Assembly: GCA_963971535.1 (NCBI GenBank)
Contig: OZ020593.1
Location: 38,973,935 to 39,037,934 of the forward strand
Direction: 5' to 3'
DNA from: Notolepis coatsorum
Lineage: Eukaryota > Chordata > Actinopteri > Aulopiformes > Paralepididae
DNA length: 64,000 bases
The position numbers and the translations under genes were made by a program. Under the pieces are notes generated by a model that was not told where the DNA came from, did no database searches, and was given only the letters and a program-made list of their open reading frames with translations. This document shows positions 14,152 to 25,506 of this stretch, in pieces. How positions within the stretch are numbered: the stretch's first letter is position 1; each line of letters starts with the position of its first letter.

Positions 14152-14595
14152 AGAAGACTTGTCCAGCCTATGGGGACATTAACTTGTGATTGTAGGCTTT
14201 ACAAATACATTTTATTTGATTTGCTACATAATCCAATGATTGGCTCTTACGCTTACACAGCTCCTAGAGTTTATAGTGAACTTGTGAAATCTGCTTCTGT
14301 GCTCCTGACACGTGGAACATCATACAACAAACTCTAAAACTCAATATTTTGGTATCCTTTGGTCAGTTTAAATCCTTAGTTAATTACCAATATTACCAGT
14401 ATAACCTGCCGTTGTTCTATGTTTACACTCTGTTATATTCATATTTCCTATGAATCTGTGGATGTATATGCTCAATGTCTCATTCCCAAACAAATTTACG
14501 ACCAAAAATGTCCTCTTAGGCAGATTTCTGCCCATTTAAGACATATTAGGGCTGGTAGCGCGAGTCCCCAAATTTTCCTGAGATCAGGTTTAAGC
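14152..14595. other. Non-coding flank leading into direct repeat R1
   Basis: 14535-14547 (ttaagacatatta) equals the last bases of R1 and R2, which hints at another repeat unit to the left. Confidence 0.4.
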
Positions 14596-16269
14596 GTGGC
14601 TGAGAGCAGATTTAAGAGTGCTGAGGAACACTCTTATGATTGATTGACTAATTGAAATTTTTATTAACTTGACAGACTGTGTTCTCATAGTGATTCCTTC
14701 ATGTTAACGCTACAGGCCTCCTTGGAATTAATTACTTAATTATAATTCAAATAAATATGACAATATTTGTACAATAAGAAATTACGCATTTGATGTCGGA
14801 AAAATAAATAATATGGATTCATCTGATCACAGGGCAGCTGCTTAACCATATCTGAACCAGCTATTTTGGACAAATGTATAATTACTTTATTTACTCAGAT
14901 ATTCAAACACAATTATGCAATTATTGTGAAATGATTGAAAATAATAATTATTTAATTAATGCCTTCTGTGGAATTTGTATTTCTTATTTGTTACACATCT
15001 GTTTTAATGATTAATTATATACATTTGAAAGAATGCAGGTCAACATGCAATATATCCCATTGATTGGTATACAATGGGACAGAATTTGTTTGATTGATTG
15101 ATTGATTGAAAACTTTATTAACAGATTGCAGAATGGGTACAATACAGTACAGCTCAATTACATACAATTGTTAAGGGGATGCAGACCAGAGAAAGACTTT
15201 CGTCTAGTTTACATCAGGGTCCCCCATTTTCAATTCATCATAACATATTATGACACACACGACATACAGATAGACAGTACTGCTACATCTATACATTTAT
15301 GACATACCAGATTTGCAAATACAGTACTGTTTGTGATACAAAAAGAGTCCTGAAAAGAGAGTATATACATTTGACATAGAAACTGTTGGAGGAGGTTGGG
15401 TAGGTGGGGTGGGGTTGGGTGGGTGGGGTGGGTGGGGGACACTGTACAAGCAAAAACATTGGAATATTGACAAAACCATACATGGTCATTTACTGTACAT
15501 TGGAGGGGGCTATAAACCTGCATTCCTTCGAATATATCATTAATCAATTAAACTTATATTGAAATACACTATATAGCCTATACACCAACACTGAAATGAC
15601 AGTGGATAAATAAATAAATAAATAAGAACTAAAGCTAATTGCATGGCAATAGACTGCATTAATATTCCATAACAAGTCTTGTGTGCGCCAGTATGGCCTA
15701 TAATGAACAGTATAGGCTTAATATATTACTTGTTTCATTAGGATTTAGTAGATACTATATATGCTCTGCCTCTGCCCTACGTACAGTATAAGTACAGACT
15801 GTACCTATACTGTACGTAGGGCAGAGCATATAGTACTAAATCCTAATGCAACAAGTCATTAATGGAATAATAAGCCTATACTGCGTTCATTCATTACGCC
15901 GTAGGCATTAATGGAATAATAAGCCTATACTGCGTTCATTCATTACACCGTAGGCTACAGTATACTGCGCGCGTGAGTGTGTGTGTGTGCGCGCGCTGCG
16001 GCAGGTGTACCACGAGCTGTACTATGATGACAATACATTAATCTAATCTCATTTCGATGGGTCGCAAGACTCGCAAAGCGCTTCCGCATCCATTTCCACA
16101 CAGCTGCATCATTACTTTGCCTTATAAGGAGCTCTGGAGGCATTGTTTTGTATGCAAATGACCTGAACGGGAACGCGCTTTTGAGTTTAAGACAGAATGC
16201 CATTCTCCAAGCAGATATCAGATCATATCATTTGTGCGACCGTTTCAGCCCCTTAAGACATATTACCAG
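14596..16269 (+). repeat. Direct repeat R1 (~1.63 kb), left of the L1-like LINE
   Basis: From 14636 (atgattgattgactaatt) to 16269 (ttaccag) it matches 23562-25327 in the same orientation, with small indels. 14596-14622 is one arm of a palindrome. Inside are a minus-oriented LINE-tail module (15097-15245), a hairpin (about 15738-15846) and a 49-bp tandem duplication (15857-15955). A TATA-like ccttataagg near 16120 and an octamer ATGCAAAT at 16152-16159 precede the LINE start. Confidence 0.85.
15738..15846. repeat. Hairpin inside R1
   Basis: Arms of about 50 bp (ttaggatttagta...gccctacgtacagta and inverse) meet around 15790. The hairpin is absent from R2. Confidence 0.8.
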
Positions 16270-16372
16270 AGAGGACTTCCGGTATGAGAGCAGACGGGTA
16301 ACACGCATGCGGTGGAGCTCCTGGTCAAAAGCGTGAAAAACGGATAAAAAAGGACCCGAAAAGTGAATAAAA

Positions 16373-17456
16373 ATGAAGATGCAAACGAGAAGGAAGGAGG
16401 AAAAAACAATTGTGAAGGAGAGAGAAATGGAAGACTCACGGGAAGAGGAGAGTTTGATGGAGCAGAGCCCCCGAAGCGAGACCGAGAAGGGACAGGCGGA
16501 GGAAGGAGGAGGGTCGGCTGGGACAAACACAGGAATGCCAGGATGGGCAGGCCGGGATATTGGCGACTATAACAGCGACCATAAAACTGAACACGGACAC
16601 GATAAGGAACGATATTGGGAAGTTACGGGAGGAATTGAGGAAGGAACAGGAGGACTTCAGAGGTGAAATAAATACAGAACTCAAAATGGTGGAGGGGAAG
16701 ATGGCGGAGCAGGACAGAAACGTAACCGAGTTACAAACAAGAATGGCGCAAGCAGAAGAATGGAACACGGAGATACACGAGGTATTAACAAGTGCGACTC
16801 AACAACAAGAAAAGATGGAGACAAAGATGTCGGACATGGAGGGGAGGTCACGGAAAAATAACATCCGAATATGGGGATTGAAAGAAGGAGTCGAAGGGGA
16901 ATCGGTGACCCAATATGTGGAAAAGCTTATCAAAGAACAACTGAAGGAGACGGGACTGGAAAAAATGGAGATACAGAGGGCCCACAGGGCGTTGGCTCCG
17001 AGACCACAACCGGACAGACCACCGAGGGCGGTGATTATTAACTTTCTGAGATTCGAGGTTAAGGAATTGGTACTCAGAACCGCGTGGACCAAGAAGATAG
17101 AAATCGAGGGGAAAAGACTGTTGTTTGATCACGATTACTCGACAGCGGTGGCAATAACATGCAGATCTTACGCGGGACTGAAGAGAATTCTGAAAGAAAA
17201 CGGAATGAAATTCCAATCACCCATGACCTCGCTAAGGATTCACTGGAAGGAAGGGACTGTGACATACGCGACGGCGCGGGAGGCGGCGGGGGAGATGAGG
17301 CGACGGGGGATGCAGATGGCGGAGGACGGAGAAGGAAGAAGACAGGAGGACCAGATGCTGAGCCTGCAGCAGAGATTGGAGAAAGCACGCAGGTGGTCCA
17401 GAGTAGGAGACCGAAACCCGGGAGAGGAGGGAGGAGAGAGAAGAAGGCCGAGGTGA
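16373..17456 (+). pseudogene. L1-like ORF1 (coiled-coil RNA-binding protein)
   Basis: The main frame runs from about 16560 to 17456. A coiled-coil segment (IGKLREELRKEQEDFRGEIN) is followed by the signature RSRKNNIRIWGLKEGVEGES, then IQRAHRALAP and RPPRAVIINFLRF, typical of L1 ORF1p (Transposase_22 RRM plus C-terminal domain). It binds L1 RNA and acts as a chaperone (family knowledge). The start is unclear: an upstream frame with ATG at 16373 leads into it only through a frameshift between about 16460 and 16560, so ORF1 is probably broken at its N-terminus. The tail is Arg/Glu/Gly-rich. Confidence 0.8.
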
Positions 17457-18288
17457 GACGTGACAGACCGAAGGCGGAGACAGACGAGGAGGCCAGAGAC
17501 GGAGAAGGAGGGGAGAGGAGGCGGGAGGAGACGAACGGATGAGTACACGCAAGAGATTGAAAAAACTATCCAAATAGAGACAAAATATAGAAACTGAAAT
17601 AACATATACATGAACACACATTCCCAGGTAGAGGCAGGATATAGGAACAAACATAACATAAACATGGACACATAATACACATACTGATGAAGGAAATAAA
17701 TGGAAATATAATTAGGTATAATAGACGGAACGCAGAACATATTGAAACAATACAAACACGCTGCGAGTGACACAGTTGGAAGGAATTAAGGGGATAAATA
17801 AACATCACATAGAAAATAGAGGGGAGGAAAAGAAAGTAAGAGGGGTACACAGAGGACACCACACACGTGTTTAGGAGGAAGGAGAGACATTGGAACATAT
17901 GAGCCACATTGAGAGGGACCTAGGAACCTAGGGACCTAGGGGTCTTTGAACAGAATGAAAGACAGAGCGCTTTTGACCAGGAGATCGACAGCACTAAAAA
18001 CAGTAAGAAGGCTGGACAAATATGACGAGCGGATGGGGGCAAGGGTTTCAGACCCCCAAGCCGTCAGGAGGAGGCCTCTCACTAGGAGAGCAGTTACTCC
18101 TCACCCACCAGCAGGGGACAGGGGGGGACAAAGGGACCCCCCGAACGCCTTGGGAGCACTTTGTGTAAAGTTTATGTTTTTTATTTATGTTAATCATTAT
18201 ATGTATTCGGTGAAGAGAGCGGAGGCTACAACCGGAGGGGGGAATAACTGTGACATGGGGGGGACTAACAGACAAAAGAAGAAGAAAG
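17457..18288 (+). other. LINE inter-ORF region
   Basis: About 830 bp without a conserved frame between ORF1 and the ATG of ORF2. It is unusually long for an L1 and purine-rich on the plus strand. Confidence 0.6.
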
Positions 18289-20216
18289 ATGACAAAGGTT
18301 AAAGGGATAAAAATGATGTCGTTAAACGTTAATGGAATGAATAATAAGATAAAGAGGGGCAAAGTGATGTTGAAGTGTAAAAAAAGTGAGATGGAAGTGA
18401 TTTTTTTGCAGGAGACACATTTGATAGCACAGGATCATGAGAAACTGAAAAGATTTGGATATGAAAATGCATACTATAGTTCCTTTAAACGGACCCTGAG
18501 GAGAGGAGTAATTACGTTAATCAAAAACACAGTAAAATTTGAATTGATCAAGGAAGTAAGAGACAACGAGGGAAGATTTGTTCTGGTGAAGGGGAAAATG
18601 GAGGGTCAAATGGTAACGTTAGTGAATGTGTATGCACCACCGGAGAGTGAGAGGGAGCTATATGAGAACATTTTTGATATGATAGTGATGGAACTAGAAG
18701 GGATATTGATATGCGCGGGAGATTTTAATGTGGTACTGAATCACGACATAGACACCACGAGTACTAAGAAGAGACGGACACAAATCAGCAGATATATGAA
18801 TATTCAAATGACGGAAATGGGAATTACGGACGTTTGGAGGGGGATGCACACGCCATGGACAGGGAATACACACATTACTCACACCCACACGTGACATATG
18901 CGAGAATAGACTATTTTTTGATGACAACGGGGGACAGTTATAGGGTACGGGAGAGTAGAATAGGAGTAGCGGACATATCGGATCACAGTGCCATATATCT
19001 GACAGTAGATCTAGAAGGGAGACGGAGGAACACGATCTGGAGGCTAAATGTAGGAATACTAAATAACAAGGGGGTGGTGAGTCAGATCAAGGAGGAGATA
19101 GCCAGGTATAAGGAGGAAAATGACAACGGGGAGGTAGACCCGAACATTCTATGGGACACACTGAAGGTGGTGATAAGGGGGAAATTGATGAAGAAGACAG
19201 CAATGCTGAAGAAGGCCAGAACGGAGACATATCACAATCTGATAGGGAAGCTGAAGGATCTAGAGAGGAGACACCAGATATCAAAAGAACAAAAAACGCT
19301 CGGAGAAATCAAGGAAGTAAAGGCCAGGATAAATAGGGAATTATTGACGGAAATAGAAAAGAAAGCGAGGTTCATGAAACAAACGTACTATGAAGGGGGA
19401 CCAAAAGCGACCAGACTGTTGGCTAGGAGAATTAGGACGCAACAGAAGCTAAACACGATACACACAATAAGGGATACAAAGACTAATGAAGTATTGAGGG
19501 ACCCAGCTGAAATAGAGAGGACATTTAGAGAATACTATGAGAAGCTATACACACAGCCAAAGGCAGCGGGAGAAGAGGAAATAGAAGCTTATCTGGAGAA
19601 GCTAGAGTTACCATCGATAGGGAAAGAACAGAATGAAGAATTAAATAAAATAATTACGGAACGAAAAATGGAAGAGGCAATTAGTAGAGCTAAAAACAAC
19701 AAATCTCCGGGGAGCGACAGATTCCCATTGGAATTCTACAAGACATTTAGAACAGAATTAGCACCCATGTTAGGGGCGGCATTCAGACACACGATGGAAG
19801 AGGGCAAAATGCCCCCCTTGTGGAAGGAAGCCATAATCACCACGATACCGAAGGAAGGGAAGGATAGAGAATTATGTAGTAGTTTCAGACCTGTGTCCAT
19901 ACTCAACGTGGATTACAAGATGTATACATCAATAATATCAAAATGATTCGAGACGTTTATGCCAGACATTATAGATGAAGATCAAACTGGATTTATTAAA
20001 GGGAGACAGACACAGGACAACGTGAGAAAGACATTACACATAGTGGAGGAGATACAAAAACAAGGAGGTAGTGCGGTATTGATTAGCCTAGATGCAGAAA
20101 AAGCATTCGACAGTGTGAGTTGGACATTTTTATATAAAACATTGATGAGATTCGGACTGAACGGGAGGGCAATGAAGATGATCAAGGCGCTATATCAAGA
20201 ACCGACAGCGAGGGTT
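18289..20216 (+). pseudogene. L1-like ORF2, 5' part: AP endonuclease and start of reverse transcriptase
   Basis: Starts MTKVKGIKMMSLNVNGMNN. Endonuclease motifs: LNVNG, FLQETHL, NVYAPPE, GDFNVVLN, then RIDYFL and SDHSAI. A frameshift near 18855 separates GITDVWRGM from EYTHYSHPHVTYARIDYF. RT motifs follow: NKSPGSDRFPLEFYK, WKEAIITTIPKEGKD, SSFRPVSILN, a TGA at 19944-19946 (likely CGA to TGA), DQTGFIKGRQTQDN and SLDAEKAFDSVSW. The reading is cut after TARV at 20216 by an insertion. Confidence 0.85.
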
Positions 20217-21589
20217 ATGCCATAAATTACCTATATGTCCCTATGCCATAAATGTCATGTATGTTGTGTATGTCATAAATGTCTATATGAATTGAAAATG
20301 GGGGACCCTGATGGAAACAAGACAAACGTCTTTCTCAGGTCTGCATCCCCTTAACAATTGTATGTATTGAGCCGTACTGTATTGTACCCATTCCAGGGGC
20401 ACGAGAAGTCCGTGGGGAGTGGGGGTGCTGAGATATCGATCGTTTTTGATTAAATTTTTTTTTTTTTATATAATTTTTTTTTTATATAAAATATATATAT
20501 TATATAATTATACTTGTAGTTGTATTGTCTGCGAGACATCGCCACCACGCAACACGTCAAAATGCTCGCTATCTGCAAACAGCTCCACATGTCTGTCAGT
20601 CATAACCAACACTCTCGTTCACTAGGATACTATGATGAATTGAAAATGGGGGACGGTCCCTGATGTAAACAAGACGAAAGTCTTTCTCTGGTCTGCATCC
20701 CCTTAATAATTGTATGTATTGAGCTGTACTGTACTGTACCCATTCTGCAATCTGTTAATAAACTTTTCAATCAAACTTTTCAATCAAAACACCTGCCCAA
20801 CTCCGCGCTCTGAGCGTTCTGATGCACACATCACAGCCCAGCTTACCCCATCTGGCTGTTGCGCCCTCTGTGTCACTGTCGCAACAGTCAACAATAGCTG
20901 CAGGAGCGATAATAATAATAACACACATTACCTATTCCGAAGACGGTAAAACACAGAAGGTGGTCTTGCGTTCAGGAGTGGTGGAAATAAACTCCTTCAT
21001 GACAACATGAATGTCCAGTGAGTCCAGAATATCCGGATGCATATGCTGCAGCAAGTCCAGGTTATTATTATTAAAGAAATCAGATGAGACATTTCTTTTC
21101 TGAGACACAAGTAAACACACTCTCCACTTCAGACAGTCCTCCCTCTCTGCAATTCGTTCCCGCATACAACATCGCCGACAGATATATTCCTTTACTGCGA
21201 ATTGTCCCAAAACAAAAACTATTCCAGGCCGCTATTTATTTTACCAACGGATTTCCAGTTCCGCGTTGACGCTTCCAGGCCGCGTCTATTAGAATCCCAA
21301 CCGGTTCATGAGTGGCTACACGCTGTTTTAATAACACTGCATTATCGAGACAGCGCCCCTATGGATCTGGCAATGAATTCCAAGAATAGGGTAAATCTGC
21401 AGTGCCGTTCCGCTCTATGACATTGAGTAGCGTCGGTATTCCAATGGAATAAAGGCCAAAACCACCTTGCAGTTGCAGTTACCCTCCCCGCCAGCAGGGG
21501 GTGCTGGAGCACCCGTCGCACCCCCACTTCTCGCGTCCTTGACCCATTCTGCAATCTGTTAAATAAAGTTTTCATTCATTCATTCATTC
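20217..21589. mobile_element. 1373-bp composite insertion inside LINE ORF2
   Basis: Removing it joins GTT (20214-20216) to AAG (21590-21592), which restores a continuous RT frame reading [12 protein letters not shown]. It holds a truncated and a longer copy of a LINE-tail module (20284-20394, 20633-20780) and ends with a third tail plus (ATTC)n at 21540-21589. A minus-strand frame at 20932-21210 is not recognised. Confidence 0.75.
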
Positions 21590-23492
21590 AAGGTGAATGG
21601 CAGCCTGACGGATAGAATCAGATTAGAGAGGGCTACCAGACAGGGATGTTGTCTATCACCAACGCTCTTTGCAGTTTTCATAGAACCACTGGCACAACTG
21701 ATCAGACAGAACGAGGACATCAAGGGAGTAAGGATAAAGGGAACGGAATATAAACTAGGCCTATTTGCGGACAACGTGATAGTATACATGAGACAACCAG
21801 ACAAGAGCTTCCCGGCACTGATGGATCTACTGAAGGAATATGGCCACTACTCAGGATACAAACTAAACGTGACAAAGACACAGACCTTAGCATGGAACTA
21901 TACCCCAACGACGGAAATTAGGGAACAGTACGGGATAAGATGGGACATGGACAAGATTAAATACTTAGGGGTGAACATCACGAGAGGGGTGGGGAAACTG
22001 TTTGAGGCGAACTATACACAGATAAATCAGAACATCAAGAGAGACTTAGAGAGATGGACAGTAATGCCCTTGGACTTCAATTCAAGAATAGAGGTCATTA
22101 AAATGAACATACTATCAAGATTACTGTACCTGTTCCAGTCGCTACCGATACAAATACCACAGAATCAATTCAGGGAGTGGGACAGACTGATATCGAGGTT
22201 CATATGGGCGGGGAGAAGATCACGGGTCAGATATAAAACACTACAACTACCAAAGGAAGAGGGAGGGATGGCAGTACCCAGCCTACAAGATTATTATTAT
22301 GCAGCACAACTGAGAGCAGTGACGTGCTGGTGTAACGACAGATATGAGGCAAGATGGAAAGACATTGAAAAAGAAGGGGAGGGATACAAGATACAAGCTC
22401 TGGTGGGAGATAGGGAACTATTCAAAGAAAAGGAGGGACTGTTAGATCCAATCACCAAATGCACCTTGACCATATGGAACAGAGTAGTAAAAACACACAA
22501 ATTGGAGAAACAGACAGGGGTTCTGAGATGGGTAGCACATGACAAGAGATTCAAGCCAGGGAGGTTGGACCACGGATTCAGGAGGTGGGAGAGGGGGGGG
22601 GGGGCAACAGCGATATGCAAAATGATAGAGAAGGGGGAAATGCAAATATTACAAAAATTAAAGGAGAAATTTGGACTAGAAAACAGGGACCACTTCAGAT
22701 ATCTACAGATTAGAGATTACTATAATAAAGAAATAAGAGGGGACAAGGACGAAGAACAGAATGGAATAATTGGGATGATAGTAAGGGCATACGAAGGAGG
22801 GAAAGGAAGGGTAATATCAGCACTGTACCGGGCTATAATGACCAGCAAGGGACACACGACAGACTACATAAGGGAGAAATGGGAGAGAGAACTAGAGATA
22901 GGAATAACACGGAAGGAATGGGGTAACATATGCGAGGTGCAACATTCAACAACAGGATCGAGGATATGGAAAGAGTTTGGATGTAAAAACATAATCAGAT
23001 TCTTTATAACCCCAGAGTTGAAGGGAAAATATGCACCAACACAAAGAGCATGCTGGAGGATGTGTGGGAAGGAGGGGGCAAATCACACGCACATATTCTG
23101 GGGATGTCAGAAGCTGAAGGGGTATTGGGAGGAGATAGGGGAGGCAATGATCAGAATATTAGGATACGGATTACCACAAACGGGACTGGTGCTTTACTTA
23201 GGGGACATGACACACAAGGGAATACAGGGGGGGGGACAAGTATTTAATAAAGATAATGTTGATATCGGCCAGAAAAGCAATAACGAGACTGTGGTACAAG
23301 GAAGACCCACCGACAAGAGCACAATGGGTAGGAATAGTAGAGGAGATACAGGATATGGAGAGGATAACGCACATGCTGAGGCTACAGGAAGAGAAATTTG
23401 GAGAAAGATGGGGAAAGTGGGAGGATTATAAAGGGAACGAAAACGACATCACAGAGGAAGAACCAAATGCAACACAAGAGGGCGAAGGGTAA
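21590..23492 (+). pseudogene. L1-like ORF2, 3' part: reverse transcriptase and C-terminal domain
   Basis: Motifs: [19 protein letters not shown], then the catalytic box reads [10 protein letters not shown] where active elements have ADD; YLGVNI follows. The C-terminal part has [16 protein letters not shown] 9-G run at 23227-23235 shifts the frame. The true C-terminus continues in the other frame as [18 protein letters not shown], ending at 23492. The ADN change (GAC to AAC, 21773-21775) should abolish polymerase activity. Confidence 0.85.
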
Positions 23493-24154
23493 AGGAGGAA
23501 AGAAGTTCAAGGAGGGTCTGAGGAGCACTCTTAAATCTGCTCTCAGCCACGATCAAATCTCATGATTGATTGACTAATTTAAAATTTCATTATAACTTGA
23601 CAGACTGTGTTCTCATAGTGATTCCTTCACGTCAACGCTACAGGCCTCCTTGGAATTAATTACTTAATCATAATTAAAATAAATATGACAATATTTGTAC
23701 GATAAGAAATTACGCATTTGATGTCGGAAAAATAAATAATATGGATTCATCTGATCACAGGGCAGCTGCTTAACCATATCTGAACCAGCTATTTTGGACA
23801 AATGTATAATTACTTTAATTACTCAGATATTCAAACACAATTATGCAATTATTGTGAAATGATTGAAAATAATAATTATTTAATGCCTTCTGTGGAATTT
23901 GTATTTCTTATTTGTTACACATCTGTTTTAATGATTAATTATATACATTTGAAAGAATGCAGGTCAACATGCAATGTATCCCATTGATTGGTATACAATG
24001 GGACAGACCTTTTTGTTTGATTGATTGATTGATTGAAAACTTTATTAACAGATTGCAGAACAGTACAGCTCAATTACATAAAGGGATGCAGACCAGAGAA
24101 AGAATTTCATCTTGTTTACATCAGGGTCCCCCATTTTCAATTCATCATAACATA

Positions 24155-24350
24155 TATACATTTACATTTACATTTACATTTAGTCATTTAGCTGACGCTT
24201 TTATCCAAAGCGACTTACAAGTTCTGTGCGACAAGACAGCAAGAAGGGTATAACTCTATCAGCTGAGTAACAATGTTCATCAAAGTGTTGCGTGTTACAG
24301 TGTAGGTTAGTTTATTAGGACAAGTGCATGACATTAAGGTTAGTCGGGTT

Positions 24351-24382
<32 letters not shown>
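24155..24382 (-). mobile_element. L2-like LINE/SINE 3' tail inserted in R2
   Basis: Contains the same catttagctgacgcttttatcc and agcgacttacaagttctg blocks as 553-640, with tttacat repeats at one side and a poly-T at the other. It is missing from R1, so it inserted after the repeat duplicated. Confidence 0.7.
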
Positions 24383-24385
<3 letters not shown>

Positions 24386-25035
24386 TATGACACACACGAC
24401 ACAGATAGACAGTACTGCTACATCTATACATTTATGACATACCAGATTTGCAAATACAGTACTGTTTGTGATACAAAAAGAGTCCAGAAAAGAGAGTACA
24501 TTTGACGTAGAAACTGTTGGAGGAGGTTGGGTAGGAGGAGTGGGTGGGGGATAGACTTACACTGTACAAGCAAAACTGTACATTGGAATATTGACAAAAC
24601 CATACTTGGTCATTTACTGTACATTGGAGGGGGTTGATATAGCTATAAACCTGCATTCCTTCGAATATATCATTAATCAATTAAACTTATATTGAAATAC
24701 ACTATATAGCCTATACACCAACACTGAAATGACAGTGGATAAATAAATAAGAACTAAAGCTAATCGGTGGAAATAGACTGCATTAATATTCCATAACAAG
24801 TCTTGTGTGCGCCTACGAATGAACAGTAGCCTATAGGCTTAATTATGGAATAATAAGCCATACTGCGTTCATTCATTACGCCCGCCGTAGGCTATATATA
24901 TTATATTTCATGCATTCATTCATATACAGTACTGCGCGCGCGCGCGCGTGTGTGTGTGCGCGCGCGCGCTGCGGCAGGTGTACCGCGAGCTGTATATGAT
25001 GCCAATACATTAATCTAAGTTTTGATGGCACGCAA

Positions 25036-25115
25036 GCGTGATTACGAAACATAGCCGCATTTCTCGGAGACGCTCTCTGATTGGCACTGACTGACGCTAG
25101 GTTTCGTAATCACGC
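25036..25115. mobile_element. 80-bp hairpin element in R2
   Basis: Inverted ends gcgtgattacgaaac (25036-25050) and gtttcgtaatcacgc (25101-25115). The insertion is absent from the equivalent site in R1. Confidence 0.65.
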
Positions 25116-25356
25116 GGCTCGCAAGACTCGCAAAGCACTTCCGCCATTCCATTTGCACACAGCTGCATCACTAGTTGCCTTATAAGGAGCTCTGGAGGCG
25201 GTGTTTTGTATGCAAATGACCTGAACGGGAACGCGCTTTCGAGTTTAAGACAGAATGCCATTCTCCAAGCAGATATCAGATCATATAATTTGTGCGACCT
25301 TTTCAGCCACTTAAGACATATTACCAGCACGTTCAGGACTCAGAGTGAACTTGTCA

Positions 25357-25506
25357 TTGATTCTGTCTCAGTGGTTCCAAGATAAGTCTTCCAGAATATA
25401 TCTTTGAAAGATTTTCGGGAATGAGACCCATTGATTCTGTCTCAGTCGGTTCCAAGATAAGTCTTCCAAGAGAACTCTTTGAAAAATGTTGGAGAATGAG
25501 ACCCAA
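25357..25506. repeat. Two tandem copies of a ~75-bp unit
   Basis: ttgattctgtctcagt-ggttccaagataagtcttcca recurs from 25358 and 25433. Confidence 0.8.

Larger units (their letters stand above)
16270..23515 (+). mobile_element. L1-superfamily LINE (non-LTR retrotransposon), decayed
   Basis: Order seen: short 5' leader, ORF1 with Transposase_22-like features, ~0.8-kb inter-ORF region, then ORF2 with AP-endonuclease, reverse transcriptase and the C-terminal H-FWxC-type motif. There is no A-tail at the 3' end. ORF2 carries a frameshift (~18855), a stop (19944-19946), an altered catalytic motif (21773-21775), a 1373-bp insertion and a poly-G frameshift (23227-23235). It is flanked by direct repeats R1 and R2. 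Confidence 0.88.
23516..25327 (+). repeat. Direct repeat R2 (~1.77 kb), right of the LINE
   Basis: 23562-25327 matches R1. Preceded by the other palindrome arm at 23524-23550, the exact inverse of 14596-14622. Differences from R1: an inserted L2-like tail with poly-T (24155-24382), an inserted 80-bp hairpin (25036-25115), and lack of the 15.7-kb hairpin. The octamer ATGCAAAT is retained at 25210-25217. Confidence 0.85.

Noticed and set aside
17159..17542. 127-codon frame overlapping the LINE ORF1 tail
   Set aside because: Arg/Glu/Gly-rich out-of-frame reading of a purine-rich strand; the ORF1 frame carries the family signature.
14596..25327. R1 and R2 as LTRs of a retrovirus-like element
   Set aside because: No TG...CA ends, no tRNA primer-binding site or polypurine tract, and the coding part is an L1-type endonuclease/RT without protease, integrase or envelope.
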